Assembly: GCA_963719285.1 (NCBI GenBank) | Contig: CAVRBO010000001.1 | Span: 186,001 to 250,000 of the forward strand | DNA: 64,000 nt | Source: C-114 sp963719285 | GTDB lineage: Bacteria; Chloroflexota; Limnocylindria; Limnocylindrales; CSP1-4 | Direction of reading: 5' to 3' | In this document: positions 50,667 through 60,846 of the stretch, piece after piece | Position numbering within the stretch: the first letter of the stretch is position 1 | How the letters are laid out: every line of letters begins with the position of its first letter | Notes under the pieces: model-generated | Told to the model about the DNA's origin: nothing | The model's input: only the letters and a program-made list of their open reading frames with translations | Database searches by the model: none | Program-made: the position numbers and the translations under genes

Positions 50667-51663
50667 ATGCATTTCCTGCGCCGCGGCAGCGGGGCGTCCG
50701 GGACACGGGTCTTCTACGCGACGGACGTCCATGGCTCCGAGCGGACCTGGCGAAAGTTCCTGAACGCCGGCGCGTTCTACAAGGCGGACGTCCTGGTCAT
50801 GGGCGGGGACGTCATGGGCAAGCTGACGATCCCCATCATCCGCGAAGCCGGTGGACGCCAGCGAGCCACGATCGGCGGACGCGTGGAGCGGCTCGAGACA
50901 GCGGCCGAGGTCGAAGCGGCGAAGGAACGGATCGGGTTCCTCGGCATGTACTCCACGACCATGGACGAGGACGAATATCGGGCGATGCAGGGCGACGAGA
51001 ACGCGATCGACCGGCTGTTCGTCCAGCTGGCGACCGAGCGTCTGGTGCGCTGGATGGACCTGGCGGAGTCGAAGCTCGCCGGGACGGGTATCCGCTGCTA
51101 TGCGACCGGCGGCAACGACGACGTGCCGGAGGTGATGGCGGCGATGGACCGCACGGATACCAAGGCGTTCGTGGCGTGCGAGGACCGGGTGGTCCCGATC
51201 GACGACGAGCATCTGATGGTCAGCATGCCGTACGTCAATCCCACGCCCTGGCGCACGCCGCGCGAGGCGCCGGAGCCCGAGCTGGCCGAGCGGATCGAGG
51301 CGGCCGCCGGGGGTCAGCCCGACTATGGCCACGTGATCTTCAACTTCCACGCCCCGCCCAAGGATTTCGACCCTCGATACCTGTCCCGAACTGGACTGGA
51401 CGACCGATCCCCCGTCCCAGATCGTGACCGGAGGGCAGCCGGTCCTCTACGGCGCGGGCAGTTCGTCGGTGCGGGCGGCCATCGAGCGCTACCAACCGAT
51501 GCTCGGGCTCCACGGCCACATCCACGAGTCCCAGGCGGCCGCCCGGCTCGGTCGGACCCTGTGCGTGAACCCGGGCAGCGAGTACGGCGAAGGCGTCCTG
51601 CGTGGCTGCCTGCTCACGATCGCCGGGGGCAAGGTCCTCAGTTATCAGATGACCGCCGGCTGA
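50667..51663 (+). pseudogene. Cytoplasmic metallophosphoesterase, frameshifted
   Basis: Metal-binding motifs are FYATDVHGSE (around residues 16-25), MGGDVMG, TGGNDD and FNFHAPP. At about 51366 an extra T in a TTT run shifts the frame. Dropping it restores DSTLDTCPELDWTTDPPSQI and the last motif LHGHIHE, to the stop at 51663. Repaired, it has about 331 aa, normal for this family. The phosphatase substrate is unknown. It is followed 91 bases later by an APC permease. Confidence 0.82.
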
Positions 51664-51754
51664 AGGTCGCGGCACGTGGCGGGGGCGAGGAGGTGAGGGT
51701 CCAGGGAGCTGAGCGAGTCACGCGGTATCCATTCCCCGTACTGAGGTGACTTTG

Positions 51755-53411
51755 ATGGCCACAGCATCCGCCACACCCGAGGTCTTCGTCCGCAAGTCGT
51801 CCGGCCTCGTTCGGGTCATGTCTCCTTCATCGGCGTTCGTCTACAACGTGCTGACGATGGGCCTCATCTTCCCGTGGACCTATCTCTGGGCGCCCGGCGC
51901 CCTGCCCGGTGGCCAGCTCGTGTGGGGGATCCTCCTGGCGATGGTCCTGGAGATCCCGATCGCGCTCGCCTATGTGTGGCTCTCGACGGCGCTCCCGCGT
52001 TCCGGCGGTGACTACGTCTTCCAGAGTCGTGTGCTGGGCGGCGGCATCGGCTTCACGCTGGTCTTCTCCGGGTTCGTGATCTGGATCCTCCAGTGGGTGG
52101 CGTTGTCGGGCTGGCTGATCTCGACCCTTGGCTTCGCGCCGCTCTTCCTGGGGCTCGCGGCCGCCACCGGCAACAGCAACCTCGTCGACATCTCGTCGTG
52201 GTTCACGACCCCCTTCGGGATCCTCGTGACGAGCATCGGGAACGCGCTGATCGCGATGCTCATCCTGTCGTCCGGGTTCAAGAACTACATCCGCCTGCAG
52301 CGGGTCATGTGGATCGCGATCCTCGTCTCATTCGGGACGATGCTCGTCGTGCTCGTGACGACGGCGACCGCGGACGTGCCGGGCCGGCTGGACGCCTTCT
52401 TCGAGCGCCATCGGTGGCTCCGCCACCTTCACCCAGGACGCGATCGCGGCTGCCCAGAAGGCTCAGATCGACCTCAACCCGCCGTTCAGCCTGCTGGCGA
52501 CCCTGCTCATCGCGCCGATCGCCTGGACCTCGCTCCAATGGGCGACGTACTCGTCGCAGCAGAACGGCGAGATCAAGTCCGCCGGCTCGTTCCGGAGCCA
52601 GCTGTACATCATCGTGGGATCGCTCATCCTGACCGGCGTCCTGCTGGCGATCCTCGCGTTCGTCCTGGAGCGAGCCGTCGGGACGCAGTTCCTGTACGTG
52701 GCCGGGTCCGGGTACTGGAGCGGGGTGACCGAAGCCACCCTGGCCGGTTCCTATCTGTGGCCGAACATCCTTGCCACGGCCATCGCCAACAACCCGATCG
52801 TGACCCTCCTGATCGCCATCGGGTTCATCCTCAACGGCCATCAGATCGTGCACAACTGCTACATCGGGATGACCCGGGTCATGGTCGCCATGTCGCTCGA
52901 CCGGCTCCTTCCCGAGATGGTCAGCCGGGTCTCGGATCGGTTCCATACCCCGGTGAACGCGCACGTCATCTACTTCGTGGCCAGCCTGCCCGTGATCTGG
53001 CTGTACAACAATTTCTCGGTGGAGTACTCCGACGGCACGTCGACCACGTGGACGTCCCTGACGCTCGGGGTCACGTTCGCCTGCGGCTACGTCTTCGTCG
53101 GCACGGCCCTGGCGGGCGCGCTCCTGCCGTATCGCGCGAAGGCGCTGTACGAGGCGTCGCCGGGCGCCGCGTACAAGATCGGCGGGATCCCCGCCGTGAC
53201 GATCGTCGGGCTCATCGGCACCGTGGCGGGTGTCGTCTTCCTGTTCCTGTTCCTGACGAACTCGTCGCTCGGCCTGACCAGCGACCTCGCCTACAAGGTC
53301 GTGGCGGGCATCATCATCTTCGCGCTCGGCTGGTACCTCGTGACGAAGTACGTCCGCCGGTCGAGCGGGATCAACGTCGACTATGCGTTCAAGGAGATCC
53401 CGCCGGAGTGA
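51755..53411 (+). pseudogene. APC-family amino acid/amine permease, frameshifted
   Basis: It is a 12-helix permease of about 551 aa once repaired. The helix-1 segment is SPSSAFVYNVLTMGLIF and ALPRSGGDYVF marks the conserved loop. Near 52408 one extra C shifts the frame; dropping it joins FFERIGGSATFTQDAIAAAQ. I chose ATG 51755, which has GAGGTGA five bases upstream, over the GTG nine bases earlier. A hairpin terminator follows. Its substrate may be the amine handled by the neighbouring flavoproteins. Confidence 0.85.
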
Positions 53412-53433
53412 GGCCCGTGCCTCGACGGCAGGC

Positions 53434-53463
53434 AAGGCCCGGACGAGCGATCGTCCGGGCCTT
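53434..53463 (+). terminator. Hairpin terminator after the APC permease
   Basis: AAGGCCCGGACGA and TCGTCCGGGCCTT form a perfect 13-base stem with a four-base loop, 23 bases past the stop. The downstream sequence CGATTCG gives only a weak T-tract. Confidence 0.75.
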
Positions 53464-53490
53464 CGATTCGGGCGTGCTATCGTCCGGCCT

Positions 53491-54513
53491 GTGGACCGTC
53501 CTCGACGGTCGTCGCGGGTCAGCCCAGGCTCAGGCGCCGGCCTCCTCCTCCTTCTTCTCCTCGTCCTTGCGCTCGGCGCTTCGGGCAGTACGGTCGCGCT
53601 CGTGCCCGCCCCGACGCCGGCGCCCTCCGTCGCCGTGGTGACACCGGCGCCCAGCGCATCGGTCACGGCGTCGCCATCCGGGACGCCCGGCAGCGATCCG
53701 GTCACGGCCGTCCTCGTCGGAGCTGGGGACATCGCGGACTGCGACACGGGGCCGGCGTCGAACTCGGCCGCAGCGGCGACCGCCGCACTCGTGGCCCGGA
53801 TCCCCGGGACGGTCTTCACCGCCGGCGACGAGGCCTACGAGGACGGCAGTCCGGCGCAGTTCCAGGACTGCTACGACCCGACCTGGGGCGTGTTCAAGGA
53901 CCGGACGCTCCTGCCCGCGATCGGCAACCACGAGTACAAGACGGCGGGCGGTGCCGGCTACTACGGGTACTTCGGTGCGCTGGCGGGGACATCGGGCGAC
54001 GGCTGGTACAGCAGGGAGATCGGCGGCTGGCACGTCGTCGTGCTGAACGCGAACTGCTCCATCGTGGGTTGTGGCCCCGGCTCGCCCCAGCTCGAGTGGC
54101 TGAAGCACGATCTGGCCGCCCATCCGGCGGCGTGCACCCTGGCGATCTGGCATCAGCCCCGGTTCAGCTCGGGATTGCATGGCGACGATCTCGCGGTCAA
54201 GCCGTTCTGGGACGTCCTGTGGGCGGCCCATGCCGACCTCGTGATCGGCGGCCACGACCACGACTACGAGCGCTTCGCGCCCCAGGATCCTGCCGGCCAC
54301 CTCGACCTCACGGGCGGCATCCGCGAGATCGTGGTGGGCACGGGAGGGGCCCCGCTGCGGCCGTTCTTCTCGGTCGCCCTCAACCGCGAGTCGGCCAGCG
54401 TCACGGCCCACGGCGTGATCGTGCTCAGCCTCCACGCCACGAGCTACGACTGGCAGTTCGTCCCGGTGGCCGGCAAGACGTTCACCGACCGGGGCTCGGC
54501 GGCCTGCCACTGA
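53491..54513 (+). CDS. Secreted metallophosphoesterase (purple acid phosphatase-like)
   Basis: The protein has about 340 aa. A signal or anchor helix (GLLLLLLLVLALGASGST) and a Pro/Thr/Ser-rich linker are followed by the phosphoesterase domain. The motifs are GAGDIADCD, TAGDEAYEDG, IGNHEYK, IWHQPRF and GGHDHDYERF, all intact. Unlike the phosphoesterase at 50667 it acts outside the cell. The start is a GTG 27 bases after the terminator stem. Confidence 0.85.
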   Translation: MDRPRRSSRVSPGSGAGLLLLLLLVLALGASGSTVALVPAPTPAPSVAVVTPAPSASVTASPSGTPGSDPVTAVLVGAGDIADCDTGPASNSAAAATAALVARIPGTVFTAGDEAYEDGSPAQFQDCYDPTWGVFKDRTLLPAIGNHEYKTAGGAGYYGYFGALAGTSGDGWYSREIGGWHVVVLNANCSIVGCGPGSPQLEWLKHDLAAHPAACTLAIWHQPRFSSGLHGDDLAVKPFWDVLWAAHADLVIGGHDHDYERFAPQDPAGHLDLTGGIREIVVGTGGAPLRPFFSVALNRESASVTAHGVIVLSLHATSYDWQFVPVAGKTFTDRGSAACH

Positions 54514-54589
54514 GGAGCGGCTGAGCCCCGAACGACCCGGCGCCTGGCTCGGTACGCTTCCGGGGACAGCGGCGTCGTCGAGGAGCAGC

Positions 54590-57013
54590 GTGGACCAGGC
54601 GCGGATCGTCGTCATCGGCGGCGGGATCACCGGTTGCAGCGTGGCCTATCACCTCGCCCTGGCCGGGGAGCGCGACGTGCTGCTCATCGAGAAGGCCCAG
54701 CTCACCGCCGGATCGACCTGCCAGGCGATGGGCGTCGTGACCGCGTTCAACCCGTCGTCGACGATGATGGCGTTCCGCCAGTACAGCATCGACCTGTATC
54801 GCTCGCTCGGCGCGTTCGAGGCGGTCGGCAGCCTGCGGGTCGCGTCCAGCCCGGATCAGCTCCGCGAGCTCCAGCGGACGCTCAGCCGGACACGGGCCAA
54901 CGGTCTGGACGCCGACCTCCTCGGGGCGGCCGAAGCGCGCCGATTGATGCCGGCCCTCGCGCCGGACGACCTCCTGGGCGCCGTCTGGCTGCCTCGTGAC
55001 GGGCACCTCGACCCGCACACCGCGACCCACGCGGTGGCGGCGGCCGCCCGGGCGGCGGGCGTCCGGATCCGGACCAGCGTCCGGGTGACCGGCATCGAGC
55101 TGACGGATCGGCGCGAGGTCCGGCGGATCCACACGACGGACGGCCCGATCGAGACCGAGATCGTCGTCAACGCCGCCGGGATGTGGGCGCCCCAGGTCTG
55201 CGCGATGGTGGGGACGTGGATCCCGTCCACACCGGTCGATCACCAGCACGCCGCGCTGCGGGCGGTCGCCGGCTCGGAGCTCCCGGCCGACATGCCCTGC
55301 TTCCGCGATCCCGACCGGCTCGTGTATGGGCGGAGCGAGGCCGGCGGGATGCTCGTCGGCGGCTACGAGGCGGACCCTGCGGCCCGCTGGGTGGACGGCG
55401 TCCCGTGGGATCATGCCGCGACCGCGATGCCGCCCGACTACGACCGGTTCGCGCCGCTGCTGGCCGGTGCGGCCCAGCGCTTCCCGTTCCTGGCCGATGC
55501 GCAGATCGGCCGCCTGGTGTGCCATCCGGACGCGATGACCCCGGACGCGAACCCGCTCCTCGGGCCCATGCCGGGGCTGCACGGATTCTGGGTGGCGGCG
55601 GGCCTGTCGCTCAACGGCTTCGGCGGGGCCGGCGGCATCGGACGGGCGATGGCGGCCTGGATCACGACCGGCGATCCCGACGCGGACGTCGTCGCCTACC
55701 GGGCCTGGCGGTTCGCCGACACGTACCGCGATCCGGTCTACGCGTCGGCGACGGCGCGCGAGGCGTATCGCTACTACTACCGGCTGCGCTACCCGTACGA
55801 CAACGACGAGGCGGGGCGACCGCGGCGCCTGTCCGCCGTCCATGCCCGGCTCCAGGAGAGCGGGGCGGTGTTCGGCGTGAAGGCCGGCTACGAGCGGGCC
55901 GACTACCACCGTCCGGGGGAGCCGTGGCGGCGCGCCGGGGAGGATCAGCGAGCCTGGGGCTGGGGTGAGCCGCCGTTCTTCGGGCGACTCGCGGAGGAGT
56001 GCCGGGCGGTCCGCGAGCGGGTCGGGCTCATCGACCTCTCGTCGTTCGGCAAGATCGCGGTCGAGGGCCGCGGCGCGTTGGATCTCCTGCAGCGAGTCGC
56101 GGCGAACGACGTGGACCGGCCGGTCGGGTCGGTCGTGTACACGCCGTTCCTCGACAAGGCCGGCGGGATGCTGGCCGACGTCACGGTGACGCGCCTGGGG
56201 AGCGACCGCTTCCGGGTCGTGACGGGGGCGGGCTACGTGGCGAGCGATCTCGGTTGGCTCCGGCTCAACGTGGCCCACGTGGATGCCCGGCCCACCCTGC
56301 GCGACGTCTCGGACGAGCTGGCCTGCCTGGGCCTGTGGGGTCCCCGCGCGCGGGACGTCCTGGACGCGGTGAGCCCGGATCCGGTCGACGACCGGGCCCT
56401 GCCGCTTCGCCAGGCGCGCGAGATCCGGATCGGTCCCGCGCCCGTCATCGCGACCCGGATCAGCTACGCGGGCGAGCTGGGCTGGGAGCTGTCCACCGCA
56501 CGTCAGTGGGCGACCCAGGTCTGGGACCGGCTCATGGCCGCCGGCGCCCCGCAGGGCATCGAGCCATTCGGGTACCGCGCGCTCGACGCGCTCCGGCTCG
56601 AGAAGGGCTACCGCTACTACGGCACGGACCTGACGGCCCGCGACACGCCCGATGAGGCCGGTCTGGGCGCGTTCGTCCGGACGGGGAAGGGATCGTTCAT
56701 CGGCCGGGAGGCGGTCCTCGCCCAGCGGGCGGCCGGATCGCCCGCTCGGCGGCTGCGGACCGTGCTGCTGGGAGATGAAGCGTTCCAGCCCCTCTACGGG
56801 GGCGAGGCCGTGCGCATCGGCGGCGAGATCGTGGGGCGTCTCCGCAGCGTGGCGTTCGGCCACACGATCCAGCGGACGGTCGGGACGGTCTATCTCGACG
56901 CCGACATCGCCGAAGGCACCGGGATCGAGGTGGACCTGTTCGGCGCCCGCGTGGCCGGCGAGGTGGCGCCCGATGTCCTCATCGATCCGGCGGGGGCTCG
57001 CCTCCGCGGCTGA
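54590..57013 (+). CDS. Dimethylglycine/sarcosine dehydrogenase-like flavoprotein (first)
   Basis: The 807-aa protein has an N-terminal DAO-type FAD domain with the dinucleotide motif VIGGGITGCSVAYHLA at about residues 6-21. From about residue 450 there is a folate-binding aminomethyltransferase (GcvT-like) domain, with SYAGELGWEL and RALDALRLEKGYRYYGTDLT. Such enzymes oxidise N-methyl groups and pass C1 to tetrahydrofolate. The usual covalent-FAD His is replaced: the site reads GSTCQAMG instead of GSTWHAAG. It overlaps the convergent kinase gene by 35 bases. Confidence 0.87.
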   Translation: MDQARIVVIGGGITGCSVAYHLALAGERDVLLIEKAQLTAGSTCQAMGVVTAFNPSSTMMAFRQYSIDLYRSLGAFEAVGSLRVASSPDQLRELQRTLSRTRANGLDADLLGAAEARRLMPALAPDDLLGAVWLPRDGHLDPHTATHAVAAAARAAGVRIRTSVRVTGIELTDRREVRRIHTTDGPIETEIVVNAAGMWAPQVCAMVGTWIPSTPVDHQHAALRAVAGSELPADMPCFRDPDRLVYGRSEAGGMLVGGYEADPAARWVDGVPWDHAATAMPPDYDRFAPLLAGAAQRFPFLADAQIGRLVCHPDAMTPDANPLLGPMPGLHGFWVAAGLSLNGFGGAGGIGRAMAAWITTGDPDADVVAYRAWRFADTYRDPVYASATAREAYRYYYRLRYPYDNDEAGRPRRLSAVHARLQESGAVFGVKAGYERADYHRPGEPWRRAGEDQRAWGWGEPPFFGRLAEECRAVRERVGLIDLSSFGKIAVEGRGALDLLQRVAANDVDRPVGSVVYTPFLDKAGGMLADVTVTRLGSDRFRVVTGAGYVASDLGWLRLNVAHVDARPTLRDVSDELACLGLWGPRARDVLDAVSPDPVDDRALPLRQAREIRIGPAPVIATRISYAGELGWELSTARQWATQVWDRLMAAGAPQGIEPFGYRALDALRLEKGYRYYGTDLTARDTPDEAGLGAFVRTGKGSFIGREAVLAQRAAGSPARRLRTVLLGDEAFQPLYGGEAVRIGGEIVGRLRSVAFGHTIQRTVGTVYLDADIAEGTGIEVDLFGARVAGEVAPDVLIDPAGARLRG

Positions 57014-57917
57014 CATCCGCGAGCCACCTCTCGAAGCCGGGGGAACCGAACGCGGACTCAGCCCGGTCCCAGCGCTCCACCGCCCAGCCCCAGAAGTCGA
57101 ACTCGATCGGGCTGATCCGCGCCTGGATGGCCGCCCAGAGCGTCCAGCCGACATCGCTCATGATCATGTTCAGGCGCATCCGGGCGAGCAGGGCAGGGGT
57201 CGCCGCGCCGAAGTACGCGGCGCACAGCGCCTCGATCCCGTCGTCGCCCCAGCCGAGCTCCTGGCAGGTGTTGCCGAGCTCGAACGTTGGGTCGTTGTTG
57301 CCGCTGTACTCGTAGTCGACGATCCAGAGGTCCGTCCCGTCGTCGAGGTAGTTCTCGGCGAGCAGGTCGTTGTGGCACGGAACGGTCGGCAGCGGCTGGA
57401 CGGCCGATGCCGCCCGGATACGGGCGACGTCCCCGAGGCGGCCGCGATAGCCGTCGGGCACGCGGATCGAGCGCTCGTCGCACAGGCTCAGGTAGCGCTC
57501 GGCGAGCCGGAACATGTCGAAGTCGTCCCGGAACCGCGGGCCGGCGTGGAGGCGACGCAGGGCGGCCGCCACTCGCTCCGGCATCCCGGGTTCGGCGAAC
57601 GCCTCGTTGGACATCGTCCGGCCGGGTAGCCACTCCAGGACGAGGGCACCGAGCGTCGGGATCCGATGGAGCACCTTCGGCCCCACCCCGGCCACCGCCG
57701 CCGCGGCCGTGTTGAACGCCTCATTCCCGCGGTCGACGGCGAGGAGTTCGGTGGACGGGCCCGGGATCCGCACGAAGACCGGAGCCCCGTCGATCGTCAC
57801 CCGGAAGTTGGCGTTGGTCAGACCCGCGGCGATCGGCTCGACAGTCAAGGTCCGGCCGGCCCACTCCGGGACGGCGGCGATCACGTCATCGACGGTGGGC
57901 TGAGGGGAAGAGGCCAC
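56979..57917 (-). CDS. Choline/ethanolamine kinase-like phosphotransferase (second)
   Basis: The 312-aa kinase has the catalytic loop CHNDLLAENYL (around residues 184-194), the Mg site IVDYEYSGNNDPTFEL and the nucleotide loop IAAGLTNANFRV. It resembles the kinase at 48731 throughout and is probably a paralogue. The YEYSGNN motif is closer to real choline kinases than the DWEYAGMG of the first. It stands between the two flavoprotein genes, on the opposite strand. Confidence 0.85.
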   Translation of the reverse strand: MASSPQPTVDDVIAAVPEWAGRTLTVEPIAAGLTNANFRVTIDGAPVFVRIPGPSTELLAVDRGNEAFNTAAAAVAGVGPKVLHRIPTLGALVLEWLPGRTMSNEAFAEPGMPERVAAALRRLHAGPRFRDDFDMFRLAERYLSLCDERSIRVPDGYRGRLGDVARIRAASAVQPLPTVPCHNDLLAENYLDDGTDLWIVDYEYSGNNDPTFELGNTCQELGWGDDGIEALCAAYFGAATPALLARMRLNMIMSDVGWTLWAAIQARISPIEFDFWGWAVERWDRAESAFGSPGFERWLADVSRGGEPPPDR

Positions 57918-58410
57918 GGTCCGATGCTAACGGCACGCCGTGCGCCGGGCCACCCCAGCGCCTCCGCCCGGGAGTCTCGTCCAAAGGCTCGGTGATCGCT
58001 CGCAGACATCAGTGGGGCAGCCGCCGCGCTCGTCTGCTCGGTTCGATGTCCGATGAGCATCGATTCGAGCCCGATCCGTCGAGAAGATGTCTCGCAGGTA
58101 TCGGAAATCGCGGTTTGGAGCGGATTCGAGGGTTTCAGCCCGGGCAAAACGATGTCCACGAGACATCAACCGGGAGGTTTCGGGTCATGACGCCGAGGAT
58201 CCGACCGCCTTCGATGCTTCACGGGCATCGCGGCGGCCAAACCGGCTCGGATCTGATGCTTGCCAAGCATCGCGGCATCGCGGCATCGCGGCATCGCGGC
58301 ATCGCGCCGACGCCGTCGCCCGGGGGTCCCGCGCCGCGGGAAGCGCCCCGGACCACCGTCCGCGCCGCTACGCTGTCCTGCGCGGGGGTCTCAGGGCACC
58401 GGAGGGTCGA
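57918..58410. other. 493-base intergenic region upstream of the second flavoprotein
   Basis: Base composition here is less GC-rich than in the neighbouring genes. It contains the octamer repeat at 58267-58306 and a hairpin GATGTC-CACGA-GACATC near 58150-58166. The inverted pair GATGCT and AGCATC flanks the first octamer. Weak frames on both strands have no recognisable motifs. It presumably holds promoters of both divergent genes, and it may be the decayed remnant of another gene. Confidence 0.55.
58267..58306. repeat. Octamer repeat GCATCGCG, five perfect copies
   Basis: Five uninterrupted copies of GCATCGCG form a 40-base microsatellite about 105 bases before the flavoprotein start. A sixth isolated copy of the motif occurs near 58218. 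Repeats of this type can change in number by slippage and so alter promoter spacing. Confidence 0.85.
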
Positions 58411-60846
58411 GTGGAGCACACGCGGGCCGTCGTGATCGGCGGCGGCGTCGGCGGGACGAGCATCGCGTACCACCTGACGGAGCTTGGCTGGAGCGACGTC
58501 GTCCTCGTCGACCGGGCAGAGCTCACATCGGGCTCCACGTTCCACTCCGCCGGCCTCGTCGGGCAGCTCCGCTCGAGCGTGACCCTGACCCGGATGATGA
58601 TGTACGGCAGCGACCTGTACCGGCGATTGGCCGCCGAGACCGGCGTCGACCCTTCCTGGCACGAGGTCGGCTCGCTCCGCCTGGCCTCGACCCGCGAGCG
58701 CTACGAGGAGTTGGAGCGCCAGGCGGGCTGGGCCAAGACGTTCGGCCTGCCGCTGGAGCTCATCGGCCCGAAGGAGGCCGGCGACCTCTTCCCGCTCATG
58801 AGCCTCGATGGCGTCCTCGGCGCCGTCTATCTGCCGACGGACGGCTGGCTCGACCCGTCCGGGCTCGCCCAGGCCCTGGCTGCCGGCGCCCGCAAGCGGG
58901 GGGCGCAGATCCGCACCCACACCCGCGTCGTCGGCATCGACGTCACCGGCGGTCGGGTCCGAGGCGTTACCGTGGAGCATCGCGGCGAGCGGTCCGCCAT
59001 CGCCGCGGACGTCGTCGTCAACGCGGGGGGCATGTTCGCCCCAGAGATAGGCCGCCTCGCCGGCGTCACCGTGCCGATCATCCCGATGGCCCACCAGTAC
59101 CTGTTCACCGAGCCCCTGGCCGGCGTGGTCCCGACCCTGCCGACCATGCGCGACCCCGACAACCTGTGCTACTTCCGCGAGGAGGTCGGCGGGTTGTGCA
59201 TGGGCGGCTACGAGCGCGACCCCGCGCCGTGGTCGCTCGACGGCGTGCCGGCCGACTTCAATGGCCGGCTCCTGGCCCCCGACTGGCCCCGGTTCGAGGC
59301 CATCCAGGACGGTGCGATCAGGCGTGTCCCGTCCATCGCCGATGCGGGCATCAACCGGATGATCAACGGACCCGAGGCGTTCACCCCGGACAACGAATTC
59401 ATCCTGGGCGAATCGGAGGTCCGTGGCTTCTTTGTCGCGGCCGGCTTCTGCGCGCATGGGATCGCCGGCGCCGGCGGCATCGGCCGCCAGCTCGCGACCT
59501 GGATCGTGGACGGCGAGCCCGAGCTCGACCTGTGGAAGATGGACGTCCGTCGGTTCGGGGCGCAGTACCGGTCGCAGGCCTACACGCTGGCCCGCTCGAT
59601 CGAGAACTACGCCACGTACTACGACATCCATTACCCGAACGAGGAGCGCCAGGCCGGGCGGCCGCTGCGGACCTCCCCGACGTACGGCCGGCTCAGGGAC
59701 CTCGGGGCGTCGTTCGGGGAGAAGTCCGGCTGGGAACGACCGAACTGGTTCGAGTCCAACGCGGCGGCGGGCGACGAGGGGCTCCGGCCGGGCGGCTGGG
59801 CGGGGATGCACTGGAGTCCGGCGATCGGGGCGGAGGCGCTCGCGACGCGCCGGGCGGCCGGACTGTTCGACGAGACGAGCTTCGCCAAGATCGAGATCGG
59901 CGGCCCGGGTGCCGTCGCCTTCCTGCAGCGCCTGTGCGCCAACGACGTCGACCGGGCGGTCGGCAGCGTCATCTACACCCAGATGCTCAGCCGGCGTGGT
60001 GGGATCGAGTGCGACTTCACCGTGACCCGCCTCGGCCCGGAGCGGTTCCTCATCGTGACCGGCACCGCGTTCGGCAACCACGACCTGGGCTGGATCCGCG
60101 CCAACGCACCGGAGGACGGCTCGGTGTCCGTGGCCGACGTGACCTCGGCCCGGGCGTGCTTCGGGCTGTGGGGCCCCCGGGCGCGGGACATCCTCGCACC
60201 CCTCACGAAGGATGACGTATCCGACGCCGCCTTCCCGTACCTGACCGCCCGCGAGCTAACCGTCGGCTCCGTGCCGCTCCTCGCCCTGAGGGTCACCTAC
60301 GTCGGCGAACTCGGCTGGGAGCTCTACCCACCGACGGAGTACGCGGCCGGCCTGTGGGACGTGCTCTGGGAGGCCGGTCGGGAGCACGGCCTCGTCGCCG
60401 GCGGGTACCGGGCGATCGATGCGCTCCGGCTCGAGAAGGGCTATCGGGCCTGGTCCAGCGACATCACGCCGGACGAGACCCCGTTCGAGGCGGGCCTCGG
60501 GTTCGCCGTCCGGCTCGACAAGGAGGTGGAGTTCATCGGTCGCGACGCCCTCGTCGCGGCGAAGGCGGCAGGACCGCGGAAGCGGCTGCGCTGCCTCGTC
60601 CTCGACGATCCGCGCTCGGTGGCGCTCGGCAACGAGCCGGTCCGGGTCGAGGGCGATGTCGTGGGGCGGGTCACGAGCGGCGGTTACGGCTTCGCCGTGG
60701 AGCGGTCGATCGCCTACGCGTACCTGCCGCCTGACCGGGCGGCCGTCGGCACCCGCGCCGAGGTGGAGGTGTTCGGGCGTTGGGTCGGCTGCGCGGTGAC
60801 GGCCGAGCCGCTGTACGACCCGGCCGGCGAGCGGCTGCGATCGTGA
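58411..60846 (+). CDS. Dimethylglycine dehydrogenase-like flavoprotein (second)
   Basis: The 811-aa protein has FAD motif VIGGGVGGTSIAYHLT (around residues 7-22) and the sequence GSTFHSAGLVGQ, whose His is placed like the residue that covalently binds FAD in dimethylglycine dehydrogenase. The C-terminal GcvT-like domain has TYVGELGWEL and RAIDALRLEKGYRAWSSDIT. GTG 58411 follows GGAGGGTCGA. Its stop overlaps the phosphatase start (GTGA). It shares architecture with the first flavoprotein but appears to be the more canonical enzyme. Confidence 0.88.
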   Translation: MEHTRAVVIGGGVGGTSIAYHLTELGWSDVVLVDRAELTSGSTFHSAGLVGQLRSSVTLTRMMMYGSDLYRRLAAETGVDPSWHEVGSLRLASTRERYEELERQAGWAKTFGLPLELIGPKEAGDLFPLMSLDGVLGAVYLPTDGWLDPSGLAQALAAGARKRGAQIRTHTRVVGIDVTGGRVRGVTVEHRGERSAIAADVVVNAGGMFAPEIGRLAGVTVPIIPMAHQYLFTEPLAGVVPTLPTMRDPDNLCYFREEVGGLCMGGYERDPAPWSLDGVPADFNGRLLAPDWPRFEAIQDGAIRRVPSIADAGINRMINGPEAFTPDNEFILGESEVRGFFVAAGFCAHGIAGAGGIGRQLATWIVDGEPELDLWKMDVRRFGAQYRSQAYTLARSIENYATYYDIHYPNEERQAGRPLRTSPTYGRLRDLGASFGEKSGWERPNWFESNAAAGDEGLRPGGWAGMHWSPAIGAEALATRRAAGLFDETSFAKIEIGGPGAVAFLQRLCANDVDRAVGSVIYTQMLSRRGGIECDFTVTRLGPERFLIVTGTAFGNHDLGWIRANAPEDGSVSVADVTSARACFGLWGPRARDILAPLTKDDVSDAAFPYLTARELTVGSVPLLALRVTYVGELGWELYPPTEYAAGLWDVLWEAGREHGLVAGGYRAIDALRLEKGYRAWSSDITPDETPFEAGLGFAVRLDKEVEFIGRDALVAAKAAGPRKRLRCLVLDDPRSVALGNEPVRVEGDVVGRVTSGGYGFAVERSIAYAYLPPDRAAVGTRAEVEVFGRWVGCAVTAEPLYDPAGERLRS

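Noticed and set aside
19897..52410. Programmed ribosomal frameshifting as a system
   Set aside because: The sites share no slippery sequence, affect unrelated genes and are mostly simple extra bases. Sequencing error is more likely.
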